Shown here in pieces: positions 56,880 to 64,000 of a stretch of DNA of 64,000 nt (within the stretch, counting starts at the first letter, position 1; the number at the start of each line of letters is the position of its first letter). This stretch comes from Pseudomonas sp. MWU13-2100 (GTDB lineage: Bacteria; Pseudomonadota; Gammaproteobacteria; Pseudomonadales; Pseudomonadaceae): contig NZ_JALLIX010000014.1 of the NCBI RefSeq assembly GCF_023242365.1, positions 1 to 64,000 of the forward strand, in the 5' to 3' direction. Below the pieces are notes generated by a model. That model did no database searches. It saw only the letters and a list, made by a program, of their open reading frames with translations, and was not told the DNA's origin. The translations under genes and the position numbers were made by a program.

Positions 56880-57701
56880 ATGGAACTATCAAAACAACAC
56901 AAGGCGCGGCTCAGGCGCATATCTGTCGGACTGCTGACAGCATGGCTGGCGTCCGGTATCAGCTACAGTTTCGCCGAGGATAAGGGAGTCAAGGGAATGC
57001 AGAGTATCCAGTTTCAAAAAGTCATTGACCTCAGCCATGTGATTACAACGTCCATACCACTGTGGCCGCACGATCCTCCCGTCACCTTCAATGTGGTGGC
57101 CACACAGGAAAAAGACGGTTACTACTTGCGCAGCTTCAGCATGGGGGAACACAGCGCCACCCATATGAATGCCCCCAACAGCTTTCATCCCGACGGTATC
57201 GGGATTGAGGCCTACAAACCGGAGTCGCTGGTAAGGCCAGCCGTGGTGATCGATGTCCGGGCAAAAACAAAGGCCAATCCCGACTATGTGATCAATCCTC
57301 AAGACATCAAGGACTGGGAACACGATCATGGTCGCATCGCCCAGGGCTCCGTGGTGCTCTTCTATACCGGGTGGCAAGCCCTGTGGAACGACTCCAAACG
57401 CTTTTTCAACGAAGATGACAAAGGCGGTCTGCACTTCCCTGGAGTCGGTGCCGCCACGGCAAAACTGCTGGTCGACGACCGCCAGATCGCAGGGGTGGGT
57501 ATCGATACCCACGGGGCGGATCCAGGCCAGGACACGGTATTTGCCACCAACAGCCTGGTTCTGGCGAAGAACGGAATCATCCTGGAGTGCCTGACCAACC
57601 TGGATCAGTTACCCGCCAAAGGTACAACGCTGGTCATTGGTGTCCTGAAGCTCAAAGACGGATCCGGCTCTCCCGCTTCCGTGCTGGCGTTTGTGCCCTG
57701 A
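56880..57701 (+). CDS. Exported cyclase-family metal hydrolase (kynurenine formamidase-like)
   Basis: This encodes 273 residues. Residues 1-32 look like a signal peptide (R-R-I-S-V-G-L-L-T-A-W-L-A-S-G, then S-F-A). The cyclase motif H-S-A-T-H-M-N-A-P-N-S-F-H is a variant of H-x-G-T-H-x-D-x-P-x-H; the Asp is replaced by Asn. Other family parts: V-I-D-L-S-H, G-V-G-I-D-T-H. It probably hydrolyses an amide or lactone in the periplasm; the substrate cannot be told. Confidence 0.85.
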   Translation: MELSKQHKARLRRISVGLLTAWLASGISYSFAEDKGVKGMQSIQFQKVIDLSHVITTSIPLWPHDPPVTFNVVATQEKDGYYLRSFSMGEHSATHMNAPNSFHPDGIGIEAYKPESLVRPAVVIDVRAKTKANPDYVINPQDIKDWEHDHGRIAQGSVVLFYTGWQALWNDSKRFFNEDDKGGLHFPGVGAATAKLLVDDRQIAGVGIDTHGADPGQDTVFATNSLVLAKNGIILECLTNLDQLPAKGTTLVIGVLKLKDGSGSPASVLAFVP

Positions 57702-57719
57702 CCTCGTTTTGACAAGAGA

Positions 57720-59594
57720 TCATTCGACTATCGGGGCGCTGGTCTGGAACTGCTTCCGGTAGTCCGCCGAGCGGCGTAGCACCTCGCAAAAACCCAGGAA
57801 GCTGGCCGGCTTGGTCAAAATATCATTCGCCCCAGCAACCCTGAAACGCTCTATCTCATTCGAAAAGGCACTCGCGGTAAAAGCCACGATGTAACAGGTG
57901 TCGCCCAGTGGCAGCCCCCGGATTCTACGAATGGCCTCCAGGCCGTCCATTCCTGGCATGTTGATATCCATCAGGATGACATCTGGGGTCGATGTCATGC
58001 ACAACTCGAGTGCCTCGAGCCCCGCTGACGCAAGATCGGGCGCATAACCCAACGTCTGCAGCATGGCCATCGCCACTTTCTGATTCAACGGATGGTTCTC
58101 GACCAGCAGGATATCCAGCGGGTAACGCCGGGCAAACGACGAATCAAAAACCACCGCTGGACGATCGACCGCAAGGGCTATTTCCGAATCAGAGAAGGGG
58201 GCGTTCACCAACGAAAAAGAAAACGTCGAACCGACACCAGGCTGGCTGCTGAAGGACAGGACCCCACCCTGGGCTTCGACCAGGTTCTTACAGATGGACA
58301 GGCCGAGCCCACTCCCGGTAAAGCGCTGATTGGTCGATCCTTCAAACTGAGTGAAGGGTTTGAACAGACCGCCCTGCCGCTCTGCGGGAATCCCTATGCC
58401 TGTATCGCGTATTGAAAAGCAAAGTCGAGATTGAACAGTATCATCGCCGAGGGTGACGGTGAGCGATACCTCCCCGGCTTCAGTGAATTTGATCGCATTG
58501 CCCAGCAAGTTGATCAGTACCTGACGCAGGCGATCAGCGTCGGTTTTAACCCATAAGGGAACATTCGGCAGGACGATGACTTCAAGCGTAATGGGCTTGT
58601 CCTGAATATTTTGCCGGACCATTTCAACGCTGGAAGCAATCAAGGGACGCAACTCGAACACACGAGGCCTCAGATCCAGTTTTCCCGATTCAATCTTGGC
58701 GAGATCAAGAATGTCGTCAATCAGCGACAACAGGGTCTTGCCACTGGTGTGAATGGTGGTCAGCAAGTCACTTTGCTTTGGGCTCAAGGACGTCGCCGCC
58801 AGCAGGTCGGTCGCGCCGATAACGCCGTACATCGGAGTCCGAATTTCATGGCTCATGGTGGCCAGAAATTGGCTTTTCAGGCGATCGGCCTCTTCAGCGG
58901 CGCTTTTCGCCTGTTTCAGTACCTGTTCGTTGACTTGCAGTTGTCGAAGATGGGTTCGCAGGCGTATGGCGTCAATGACAATCAAGAGGCTGAAGGCGAG
59001 AAAGACCAAAATGGCGAGCAAAATATGGTGCAGGGAGTCTTGATTGAGTTGGTGGTAATAGTCCGCCAGCGTAATTTCCGCACCGGCAACATAAGGGGTG
59101 CCATCCTGGGACTTCAAAGGAACAAAGACCGCACGGAAATCCCCCCAGTGATCCGTGTAATCGATCCAGCTCGGGGTCGTGCGTTCGAAGCTGTCAAGCA
59201 AGGCCTGACTGGCATCGGGGTAGGGGTCGAAATAGCGGACGAAGTTATTATCCTGGACTTCCTTGGCCGAGGCGCTGGAACTGACAAGGATCGCTTGCCC
59301 TCCTCGCTTCACCACGGTATAGATGAACGCCGTGCCCATGGATTCGTTAAACCTGGAAAGCTTACGAATTGCATTTAAATCCTCGGCCTCCGTCTTTGAG
59401 CTCTTATCGATCAAATGGTCATGATATTGATCGCCCAAAATAGCTGAAGCGCCCAAGGCCGCATGCAGAAGTTTGTCATTGATGCTCTGCGTGAGGATGG
59501 CTTGAGCCTGAGCATGAAGATAATAAATATAACCACTGACACCCACAATATAGAGAAACAATAAAATCCATATATTGCGTCTGATTTTTAACAT
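57720..59594 (-). CDS. Hybrid sensor histidine kinase/response regulator
   Basis: This encodes 624 residues. Membrane helices at about 7-25 and 190-210 frame a periplasmic sensor of about 165 residues. HisKA with phosphorylated H249 (M-S-H-E-I-R-T-P-M-Y-G), HATPase with L-G-N-A-I-K-F-T and G-S-G-L-G-L-S-I-C-K, then a C-terminal receiver with phospho-acceptor D543 (L-M-D-I-N-M-P-G-M-D-G) and L-T-K-P-A. There is no output or Hpt domain, so it needs a separate phosphotransfer partner; none is adjacent. Confidence 0.93.
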   Translation of the reverse strand: MLKIRRNIWILLFLYIVGVSGYIYYLHAQAQAILTQSINDKLLHAALGASAILGDQYHDHLIDKSSKTEAEDLNAIRKLSRFNESMGTAFIYTVVKRGGQAILVSSSASAKEVQDNNFVRYFDPYPDASQALLDSFERTTPSWIDYTDHWGDFRAVFVPLKSQDGTPYVAGAEITLADYYHQLNQDSLHHILLAILVFLAFSLLIVIDAIRLRTHLRQLQVNEQVLKQAKSAAEEADRLKSQFLATMSHEIRTPMYGVIGATDLLAATSLSPKQSDLLTTIHTSGKTLLSLIDDILDLAKIESGKLDLRPRVFELRPLIASSVEMVRQNIQDKPITLEVIVLPNVPLWVKTDADRLRQVLINLLGNAIKFTEAGEVSLTVTLGDDTVQSRLCFSIRDTGIGIPAERQGGLFKPFTQFEGSTNQRFTGSGLGLSICKNLVEAQGGVLSFSSQPGVGSTFSFSLVNAPFSDSEIALAVDRPAVVFDSSFARRYPLDILLVENHPLNQKVAMAMLQTLGYAPDLASAGLEALELCMTSTPDVILMDINMPGMDGLEAIRRIRGLPLGDTCYIVAFTASAFSNEIERFRVAGANDILTKPASFLGFCEVLRRSADYRKQFQTSAPIVE

Positions 59595-59643
59595 GCGTCA
59601 CGGCCTCCATTGCCATAAAACTCAACCAGCTGAAATCACACTT

Positions 59644-59676
59644 CATGCTTGACTTATTCAGAATAAATCAAGCATG
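59644..59676. repeat. 33-base near-perfect palindrome upstream of the hybrid kinase gene
   Basis: CATGCTTGA (59644-59652) pairs with TCAAGCATG (59668-59676), and the inside TTATT/AATAA extends the symmetry. It lies 50 bases before the start of the hybrid kinase gene (59594, minus strand), so it is either its operator or a hairpin in its leader. No T-run. Confidence 0.6.
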
Positions 59677-59805
59677 AATGGAATACAACATTTGAGTTTT
59701 TGACAACTCTACGAAGAGACACGACGAGTCCACTCGAACTGGAAGCATCGATTACATCCAGCTACATATATCTTTCATCCAAACATCATTCAGTGCGACA
59801 ACCCA

Positions 59806-60741
59806 TCAGGCCGGCAGGTGAAGCTCAACCGTGATATGCACCAGTTCCTCATGGATCGCCAGTTGTGCCTTGAAGTAGTCCGGCGTGGTCGGCAATTGCG
59901 TCACCAGGCTTAGCACGCAGGCAAACTGGCCCTTGCCAACCCGCCAGACATGCAGGTCACTGATGCTGGCCCGAATCGGGCTGGCCGCGATGACCTCACG
60001 GATTTCCTCGACCACTGGCGCATCCATTTCCGCATCCAGTAATACACGGCTGGTCTGACGGATCAGCCCATAGGCCCAACTCGCCACCAGCCCCGCGCCG
60101 ACAATCCCCATCAATGGGTCGAGCCACGCCGCGCCCCAGACCTTGCCGCCGATCAACGCCAGGATCGCCAGCACCGAGGTGGCCGCATCGGCCACCACAT
60201 GCAGGTAGGCCGAACGCAGGTTCAGATCGTGGCCGTGTTCATGGCCGTGACCATGATGATGGTCGTGGTGGTGATCGTGGGCATGGCCGTCCTTGAGCAA
60301 CCAGGCGCAGGCCAGGTTGACCATCAAGCCGACGATGCCGATGACGATGGCTTCATCGTAGTGGATCGCGGCGGGCGCAATCAGCCGTTCAACCGATTGA
60401 TACAGCATCAGCCCCGCCACCATCACCAGAAACAGCGCACTGGTGTAGCCGCCCAGCACTTCGATCTTCCAGGTGCCGAAGGCAAAGCGATTGTCGCTGG
60501 ACAGCCGTCGGGCGGCGCCGTAGGCCAATACCGACAACCCCAGCGCCAACGCGTGAGAACTCATGTGCCAGCCGTCGGCGAACAGCGCCATCGAGTTGTA
60601 GTACCAGCCGCCGAAGATCTCGGCGACCATCATGATGGCGGTGAGGATCATGGCACGCCGGGTGTTGGTCTCCGCCAGGGGGTTTCCGTCGTTGAGGATT
60701 TTTGAATGGCAGTTCTGATGAGTAGCATTGGGCGAAGACAT
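59806..60741 (-). CDS. dmeF: DmeF-type cation diffusion facilitator (Co/Ni efflux)
   Basis: This encodes 311 residues from ATG 60741 (MSSPNATHQN). Six membrane helices; metal site in F-A-D-G-W-H-M-S-S-H and H-V-V-A-D-A; a His-rich cytoplasmic loop at about 155-175 (H-D-H-H-H-D-H-H-H-G-H-G-H). It is divergent from an RcnR/DmeR-type regulator, the combination known for cobalt/nickel efflux DmeRF. Zinc cannot be excluded. Confidence 0.9.
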   Translation of the reverse strand: MSSPNATHQNCHSKILNDGNPLAETNTRRAMILTAIMMVAEIFGGWYYNSMALFADGWHMSSHALALGLSVLAYGAARRLSSDNRFAFGTWKIEVLGGYTSALFLVMVAGLMLYQSVERLIAPAAIHYDEAIVIGIVGLMVNLACAWLLKDGHAHDHHHDHHHGHGHEHGHDLNLRSAYLHVVADAATSVLAILALIGGKVWGAAWLDPLMGIVGAGLVASWAYGLIRQTSRVLLDAEMDAPVVEEIREVIAASPIRASISDLHVWRVGKGQFACVLSLVTQLPTTPDYFKAQLAIHEELVHITVELHLPA

Positions 60742-60770
60742 TGGGCTACAGTCCTGATGACAAGGTCGAA

Positions 60771-60791
60771 ATATACTATACCCCAGTATAG
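60771..60791. promoter_or_regulatory. DmeR-type operator in the dmeF-dmeR divergent region
   Basis: ATACT-ATACCCC-AGTAT (60773-60789): inverted ATACT/AGTAT around a C-tract, the layout of RcnR/DmeR operators (TACT-G/C tract-AGTA). It sits 24 bases before the regulator gene and 32 bases from dmeF. Confidence 0.75.
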
Positions 60792-60814
60792 ATAACACTC
60801 AACGAGACAATTCC

Positions 60815-61090
60815 ATGCCGCATACCATCAAGGATAAAAAGCGCCTGCTGACCCGTGTCAGGCGCATCAAGGGCCAGGCCGAAGCGCTGGAAAACGCGCT
60901 GAACATGGAAGTCGAGTGCATCGCCGTGCTGCAACAGATCGCGGCGATCCGCGGGGCGATCAATGGCTTGATGGCCGAGGTGCTGGAGGGACATATCCGC
61001 GAGCACCTGGGCACGGACGACATCACGCCGGCCCAGCGTCGCGAGGATGTGGATGAGGTGGTGTCGGCGCTGCGCTCGTATTTGAAGTGA
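60815..61090 (+). CDS. dmeR: RcnR/DmeR-type metal-sensing repressor
   Basis: This encodes 91 residues, all-helical CsoR/RcnR fold. Metal ligand positions are H3, C35, H60 and H64, exactly the W-x-y-z fingerprint of nickel/cobalt sensors of the RcnR group; formaldehyde-sensing FrmR would have a different W position. Divergent from dmeF. It should repress the pair until Co or Ni binds. Confidence 0.9.
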   Translation: MPHTIKDKKRLLTRVRRIKGQAEALENALNMEVECIAVLQQIAAIRGAINGLMAEVLEGHIREHLGTDDITPAQRREDVDEVVSALRSYLK

Positions 61091-61206
61091 CTTCGACGGG
61101 CTTGGTCAGGCCACGCAGCGCACTTGGGAAGAACCGGCACGTCCAGGGTGACGGGCGGGTATTGGCAGGCTTGCAACAAGGGGTGGAACCCGAAGATCCA
61201 CCCAGA

Positions 61207-62190
61207 TTATTTGACCAGGCGCTTTTCCTTGGAAGGCCTGTAGCCAAAATACGAGCTATAGCATTTGCTGAAATGGCTGGGCGACACAAACCCGCAGGCC
61301 ACCAGCACATCGACCTGGGACAGCTCGGTATGCTGAAGCAGTCGGCGTGCTTCGGTGATACGCAGTTCCAGGTAATAGCGTTGCGGCGTGGTGCCCAATT
61401 GCTCCTTGAACAGACGCTCGAGCTGCCGACGTGAACGACCGGCATAGGCCGCCAGTTGCTCCAGCTCCAGAGGCTCTTCGAGGTTGGCATCCATCAGCTT
61501 GACCACCTCCCGCAGCGGTGCGCTCACACACACATTCTCGGCCGGTTTGATACGCCGGTAGCGCGACTCCTCGAACGCCAGGATGTCCTCGATACCTTCG
61601 ACCAGGGCTTTATCGTGCAGGCCCTTGATCCAGTCCAATGCCATATGGAAAGCCCCTGAAGGGCTGGACGCGGTGAGCCGGTCGCGATCGATGACATAGG
61701 CCTCGCTGGTGACATGGGTCGCCTTGGAGATTTCCGCGAGCGCCGGCCGATGTTCGGGGTGAATCGCACAACGGTAGCCATCGAGCAAACCCGCCCGGCC
61801 CAGGAACCAGGCGCCATTCCACAACCCGGCCAAGCTGACATCCTGGTCCGACGCAGCCCGCAGCAGGTTGATGAGCGGGTCATCGGCCTTCAGTTCAGTC
61901 CGGTAACCGCCGCAAATGACCAACAACTCAAGGTTTTGAATGGCTGCCAGATCGATACGGGCATCAGGGCGAATCACCAGGCCCAGGTCGCTGATGACCT
62001 CCCCGTCATTCAAGCCGAAGGTTCGTGAAGAGAACAACCCGGGGCGCAGCAGGTTCGCCGTGACCAGCGTATCCAGAGCCTGGGTGAACGCCGGCAGGGA
62101 GAAATGCTCGAGCAGCAGAAAGCCTGTCCGGGTCATTTGCGCGGGCAGGTCAGGTCTATCATTCAGATAGCGGAGATTTTTCCCCTTCAT
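61207..62190 (-). CDS. GlxA-type AraC-family regulator (DJ-1/PfpI + AraC)
   Basis: This encodes 327 residues from ATG 62190 (MKGKNLRYLN). The frame is open to 62337 but lacks support there, and a GGAGGG directly precedes 62190, closer than ideal; ATG 62136 (MTRTGFLLLEHF) is an alternative. N-terminal DJ-1/PfpI domain without a nucleophile cysteine at the usual position (G-L-W-N-G-A-W instead of A-x-C-x-G), C-terminal AraC domain (L-E-Q-L-A-A-Y-A-G-R-S-R-R-Q-L-E-R-L, C-G-F-V-S-P-S-H-F-S-K-C-Y). Similar to GbdR/CdhR/ArgR regulators of amine and amino-acid catabolism. Confidence 0.88.
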   Translation of the reverse strand: MKGKNLRYLNDRPDLPAQMTRTGFLLLEHFSLPAFTQALDTLVTANLLRPGLFSSRTFGLNDGEVISDLGLVIRPDARIDLAAIQNLELLVICGGYRTELKADDPLINLLRAASDQDVSLAGLWNGAWFLGRAGLLDGYRCAIHPEHRPALAEISKATHVTSEAYVIDRDRLTASSPSGAFHMALDWIKGLHDKALVEGIEDILAFEESRYRRIKPAENVCVSAPLREVVKLMDANLEEPLELEQLAAYAGRSRRQLERLFKEQLGTTPQRYYLELRITEARRLLQHTELSQVDVLVACGFVSPSHFSKCYSSYFGYRPSKEKRLVK

Positions 62191-62544
62191 CCCTCCGCTG
62201 AATTGACGTCGCTCGATCAATGTTTGAACCACTCGCTTGTGTTGACCAACAGCTTGTTGGGTGGATTGATCAGGGTGAAACACCTGGCCGCTACACAGCG
62301 CAGGCAGCACCGGCCCGTTGCTCCAGTGCCAGGGCAAATCTACCCAAGCTTCACTGAGTAATCCAAACAGTCATTCTCATGCATGAAGATGAAAATGTCT
62401 TGCGGACACACCATGCCTGAGCCCCGAGGTTGTCAGCAATTTTTTGTAGAGTTCGCGCTTCAGCGCCTCACTGCACCCTCTGCGCAGCATAATTTCAATC
62501 ACGACCAGATTGCCTGAACGGCAGCCACGAGGAGCAAGAGCGCC
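62191..62544. other. Intergenic region between the GlxA-type regulator and lysE-type gene
   Basis: 354 bases with no gene I can support. The first 150 are an open continuation of the regulator frame without a start signal. The rest is the region downstream of the LysE gene (both genes are on the minus strand), in which I see no good terminator hairpin. Confidence 0.4.
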
Positions 62545-63165
62545 TCAACGAATCAGCATCGCCGCGGCAGCCGCCACCATGATCACCGCCGCACCACGGA
62601 ACAGCCGCTGTTGTGCTCGCAAGCTCGACAGCAGGTGCCGGATGCGCACCGCGCTGACAATGAACAGCGCGCCAACACCGAGCAGCACGAGAATGGTCAG
62701 CGGCACCAGCATCAGCCCCCAGGTCTGCAACGAAACCGTCTCCAGGTTGATCACCAGCGGCAACAACGCCAGATAGAAGGCGATGGTCTTCGGGTTGCCC
62801 AGGGTAATGGTCAGGCCGGATATCGCCGCCGACAGCAGCTCCTGCCTCTTCACCGGCCTGCCGACTTCGATAGCCTGATGGTTGGCGAACCAGAACTGCC
62901 AGGCCAGATAGCACAGGTATAGCGCCGCCGCCCAGCGCACCAGCTGGAACAACGCGTTGAAGTGCTCGGCGATCATTGCCAGGCCAAAGACGGCAAATGA
63001 CAGATAGGTCAGATCGCCGAGGATCAACCCAAACAGCAGGCAAAAGCCCGACAACGCACCACCACTGACGCTGCGCGCCACCAGCGCCGCCATGCCGGGG
63101 CCGGGAATGGCCGCAGCGATGCCCAGCGCAGCCGAGTAGGTAAGTACTTGTGTCAAATCGAGCAT
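62545..63165 (-). CDS. LysE/RhtB-family amino-acid exporter
   Basis: This encodes 206 residues, five to six membrane helices, with the N-terminal A-A-I-P-G-P-G-M-A-A-L motif and N-P-K-T-I-A-F-Y. Exports amino acids or homoserine-lactone-like compounds. A Lrp-type regulator is divergent, 518 bases away, a common partner for this family. Confidence 0.9.
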   Translation of the reverse strand: MLDLTQVLTYSAALGIAAAIPGPGMAALVARSVSGGALSGFCLLFGLILGDLTYLSFAVFGLAMIAEHFNALFQLVRWAAALYLCYLAWQFWFANHQAIEVGRPVKRQELLSAAISGLTITLGNPKTIAFYLALLPLVINLETVSLQTWGLMLVPLTILVLLGVGALFIVSAVRIRHLLSSLRAQQRLFRGAAVIMVAAAAAMLIR

Positions 63166-63683
63166 GTCATATTCCTCAGGTCATTTATTATTGTCTTGCC
63201 CGACGCTTTGCGCTTGCGACAAGCAAGGCTATCAACGCTTTCAACGGAAGCCGGCAAGCCACTGTCCGACAACTTCCCGGGAGAAGACCAGATCCACCAC
63301 CGCTAATCCGAGCGACTTGAAGACCGTCACGCCTGCCTCATGAGCCAACCATTGCAGCGGGCAGCGAATTGAGACGAATCAGGTATGCACAGCGCGTCTC
63401 TTGAGTTTCAAACACCCACCTCACTACAAAGTCGATAGCCTGTTTCCGCTGACTGACACACCTGGCGCAAGCCCAGCGCAACAGTGAGTTAATAATGATC
63501 GGTTTTATTTATTCAACGACGCCGACGGCATCGATGGTTGCGTAGCCACTAAACCCTGGTCACTTCAAGTTCAGAAACTGGAGAAATATTATCCCTTTTA
63601 GTCAGGGAAAAATTTTCTATTTAAATTGCCGGAGTGCCGAGTTCTGGTAGGATTCACCCCCTTATCATAGGAAAGCGAAATTT
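63166..63683. other. Divergent intergenic region, LysE exporter and Lrp regulator
   Basis: 518 bases with no gene. The last 120 bases before the Lrp gene are A/T-rich, with CCCT-TTTAGTC-AGGG (about 63593-63607) among A/T runs, a possible Lrp-type site. The ribosome site GGAAAG lies 9 bases before the Lrp gene start. Confidence 0.4.
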
Positions 63684-64000
63684 ATGACCTCTCAGACACT
63701 GAATCTGACAGACGTCAAAATCCTTACCGCCTTGCAACAGGACGGCAGGATCACCAACCAGACCTTGGCCGAGCAGATCGGCATGTCGGCCTCCCCTTGC
63801 TGGCGCAGGGTCCGGCAGTTGGAAGAACATCGCTATATCCAAGGTTACAGGGCGGTGCTGGACCGACGCCGGATCGGGTTGGGGGTCATGGTGTTCATAC
63901 GGGTCAGCATCGACCATCACAGCGAAGCCGAGGCCCGGAAGTTCGAACAGGAAGTGATGCAGCTGGAGGATGTGGTGGCGTGCTACAGCATCGGTGGCGA
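63684..64000 (+). CDS. Lrp/AsnC-family regulator, cut by the window edge
   Basis: 105 residues are visible from ATG 63684 (MTSQTLNLTD); the gene continues past 64,000. Winged helix (V-K-I-L-T-A-L-Q-Q-D-G-R-I-T-N-Q-T-L-A, M-S-A-S-P-C-W-R-R-V-R) and the start of the AsnC/RAM domain (V-M-V-F-I-R-V-S, V-V-A-C-Y-S-I-G-G). Divergent from the LysE-type exporter, which it probably controls in response to an amino acid. Confidence 0.92.
   Translation, partial: MTSQTLNLTDVKILTALQQDGRITNQTLAEQIGMSASPCWRRVRQLEEHRYIQGYRAVLDRRRIGLGVMVFIRVSIDHHSEAEARKFEQEVMQLEDVVACYSIGG

Overview
The window looks like the chromosome of a fluorescent Pseudomonas (P. fluorescens group). The support is the G+C-rich core, the gene order thrS-infC-rpmI-rplT-pheST-ihfA-merR-tRNA-Pro, an RsmE-type CsrA protein, a bkdR/bkdA1-A2-B-lpdV cluster, an OprD-family porin, Pseudomonas-restricted families (DUF1654, DUF2790, DUF6124) and many REP/REPIN repeats with a GGGAGC...GCTTGCCCGCGA core. 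No phage structural gene, integrase, transposase or CRISPR array is visible.

Layout. 1-9,690 is an accessory block, visibly less G+C-rich than the core, that ends at the 3' end of a tRNA-Pro(GGG) gene. It holds a small DUF6124-type gene behind a long, highly structured 5' leader, a region with no credible gene, a three-gene operon (TerB-domain membrane protein, BrxC/D-like ATPase, Lhr-like helicase) that matches the Shango anti-phage system (sngABC), and a convergent ABC-type ATPase + DUF4276 pair that looks like a second defence module. 9,692-17,209 is the conserved translation/nucleoid cluster, all on the minus strand. 17,586-19,266 has a periplasmic Cys-rich protein, a cold-shock protein and an I78 peptidase-inhibitor lipoprotein. 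19,271-26,374 is a ribose operon (rbsBACRKD) with its promoter and RbsR operator, followed by an exported nucleoside hydrolase. 26,594-27,564 is a LexA-controlled DUF1654-endonuclease I unit. 28,395-28,586 is rsmE, and 28,678-34,328 is the branched-chain keto-acid dehydrogenase operon with its Lrp-type regulator.

The second half is a mosaic of metabolic and sensory genes: a class II aldolase, the AlkC alkylation-repair glycosylase, an NCS2 purine permease, an OprD porin, a DAHL-type histidine kinase, a DUF4337 membrane protein, two NitT/TauT-type ABC uptake systems (one operon also encodes an acyl-CoA-dehydrogenase-like flavoprotein and an AhpD-like protein, with an AraC regulator opposite), a BNR-repeat membrane protein, an epimerase/LysR divergent pair, a secreted cyclase-family hydrolase, a hybrid sensor kinase, a dmeF/dmeR metal efflux pair, a GlxA-type regulator, and a LysE exporter with a divergent Lrp regulator cut by the window edge.

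The most unusual element is the leader at 634-905 (minus strand). It can fold as a three-way junction, and one strand of its closing helix can pair instead with the Shine-Dalgarno region of the downstream gene, as in a riboswitch-type expression platform. I cannot name a described RNA family for it.
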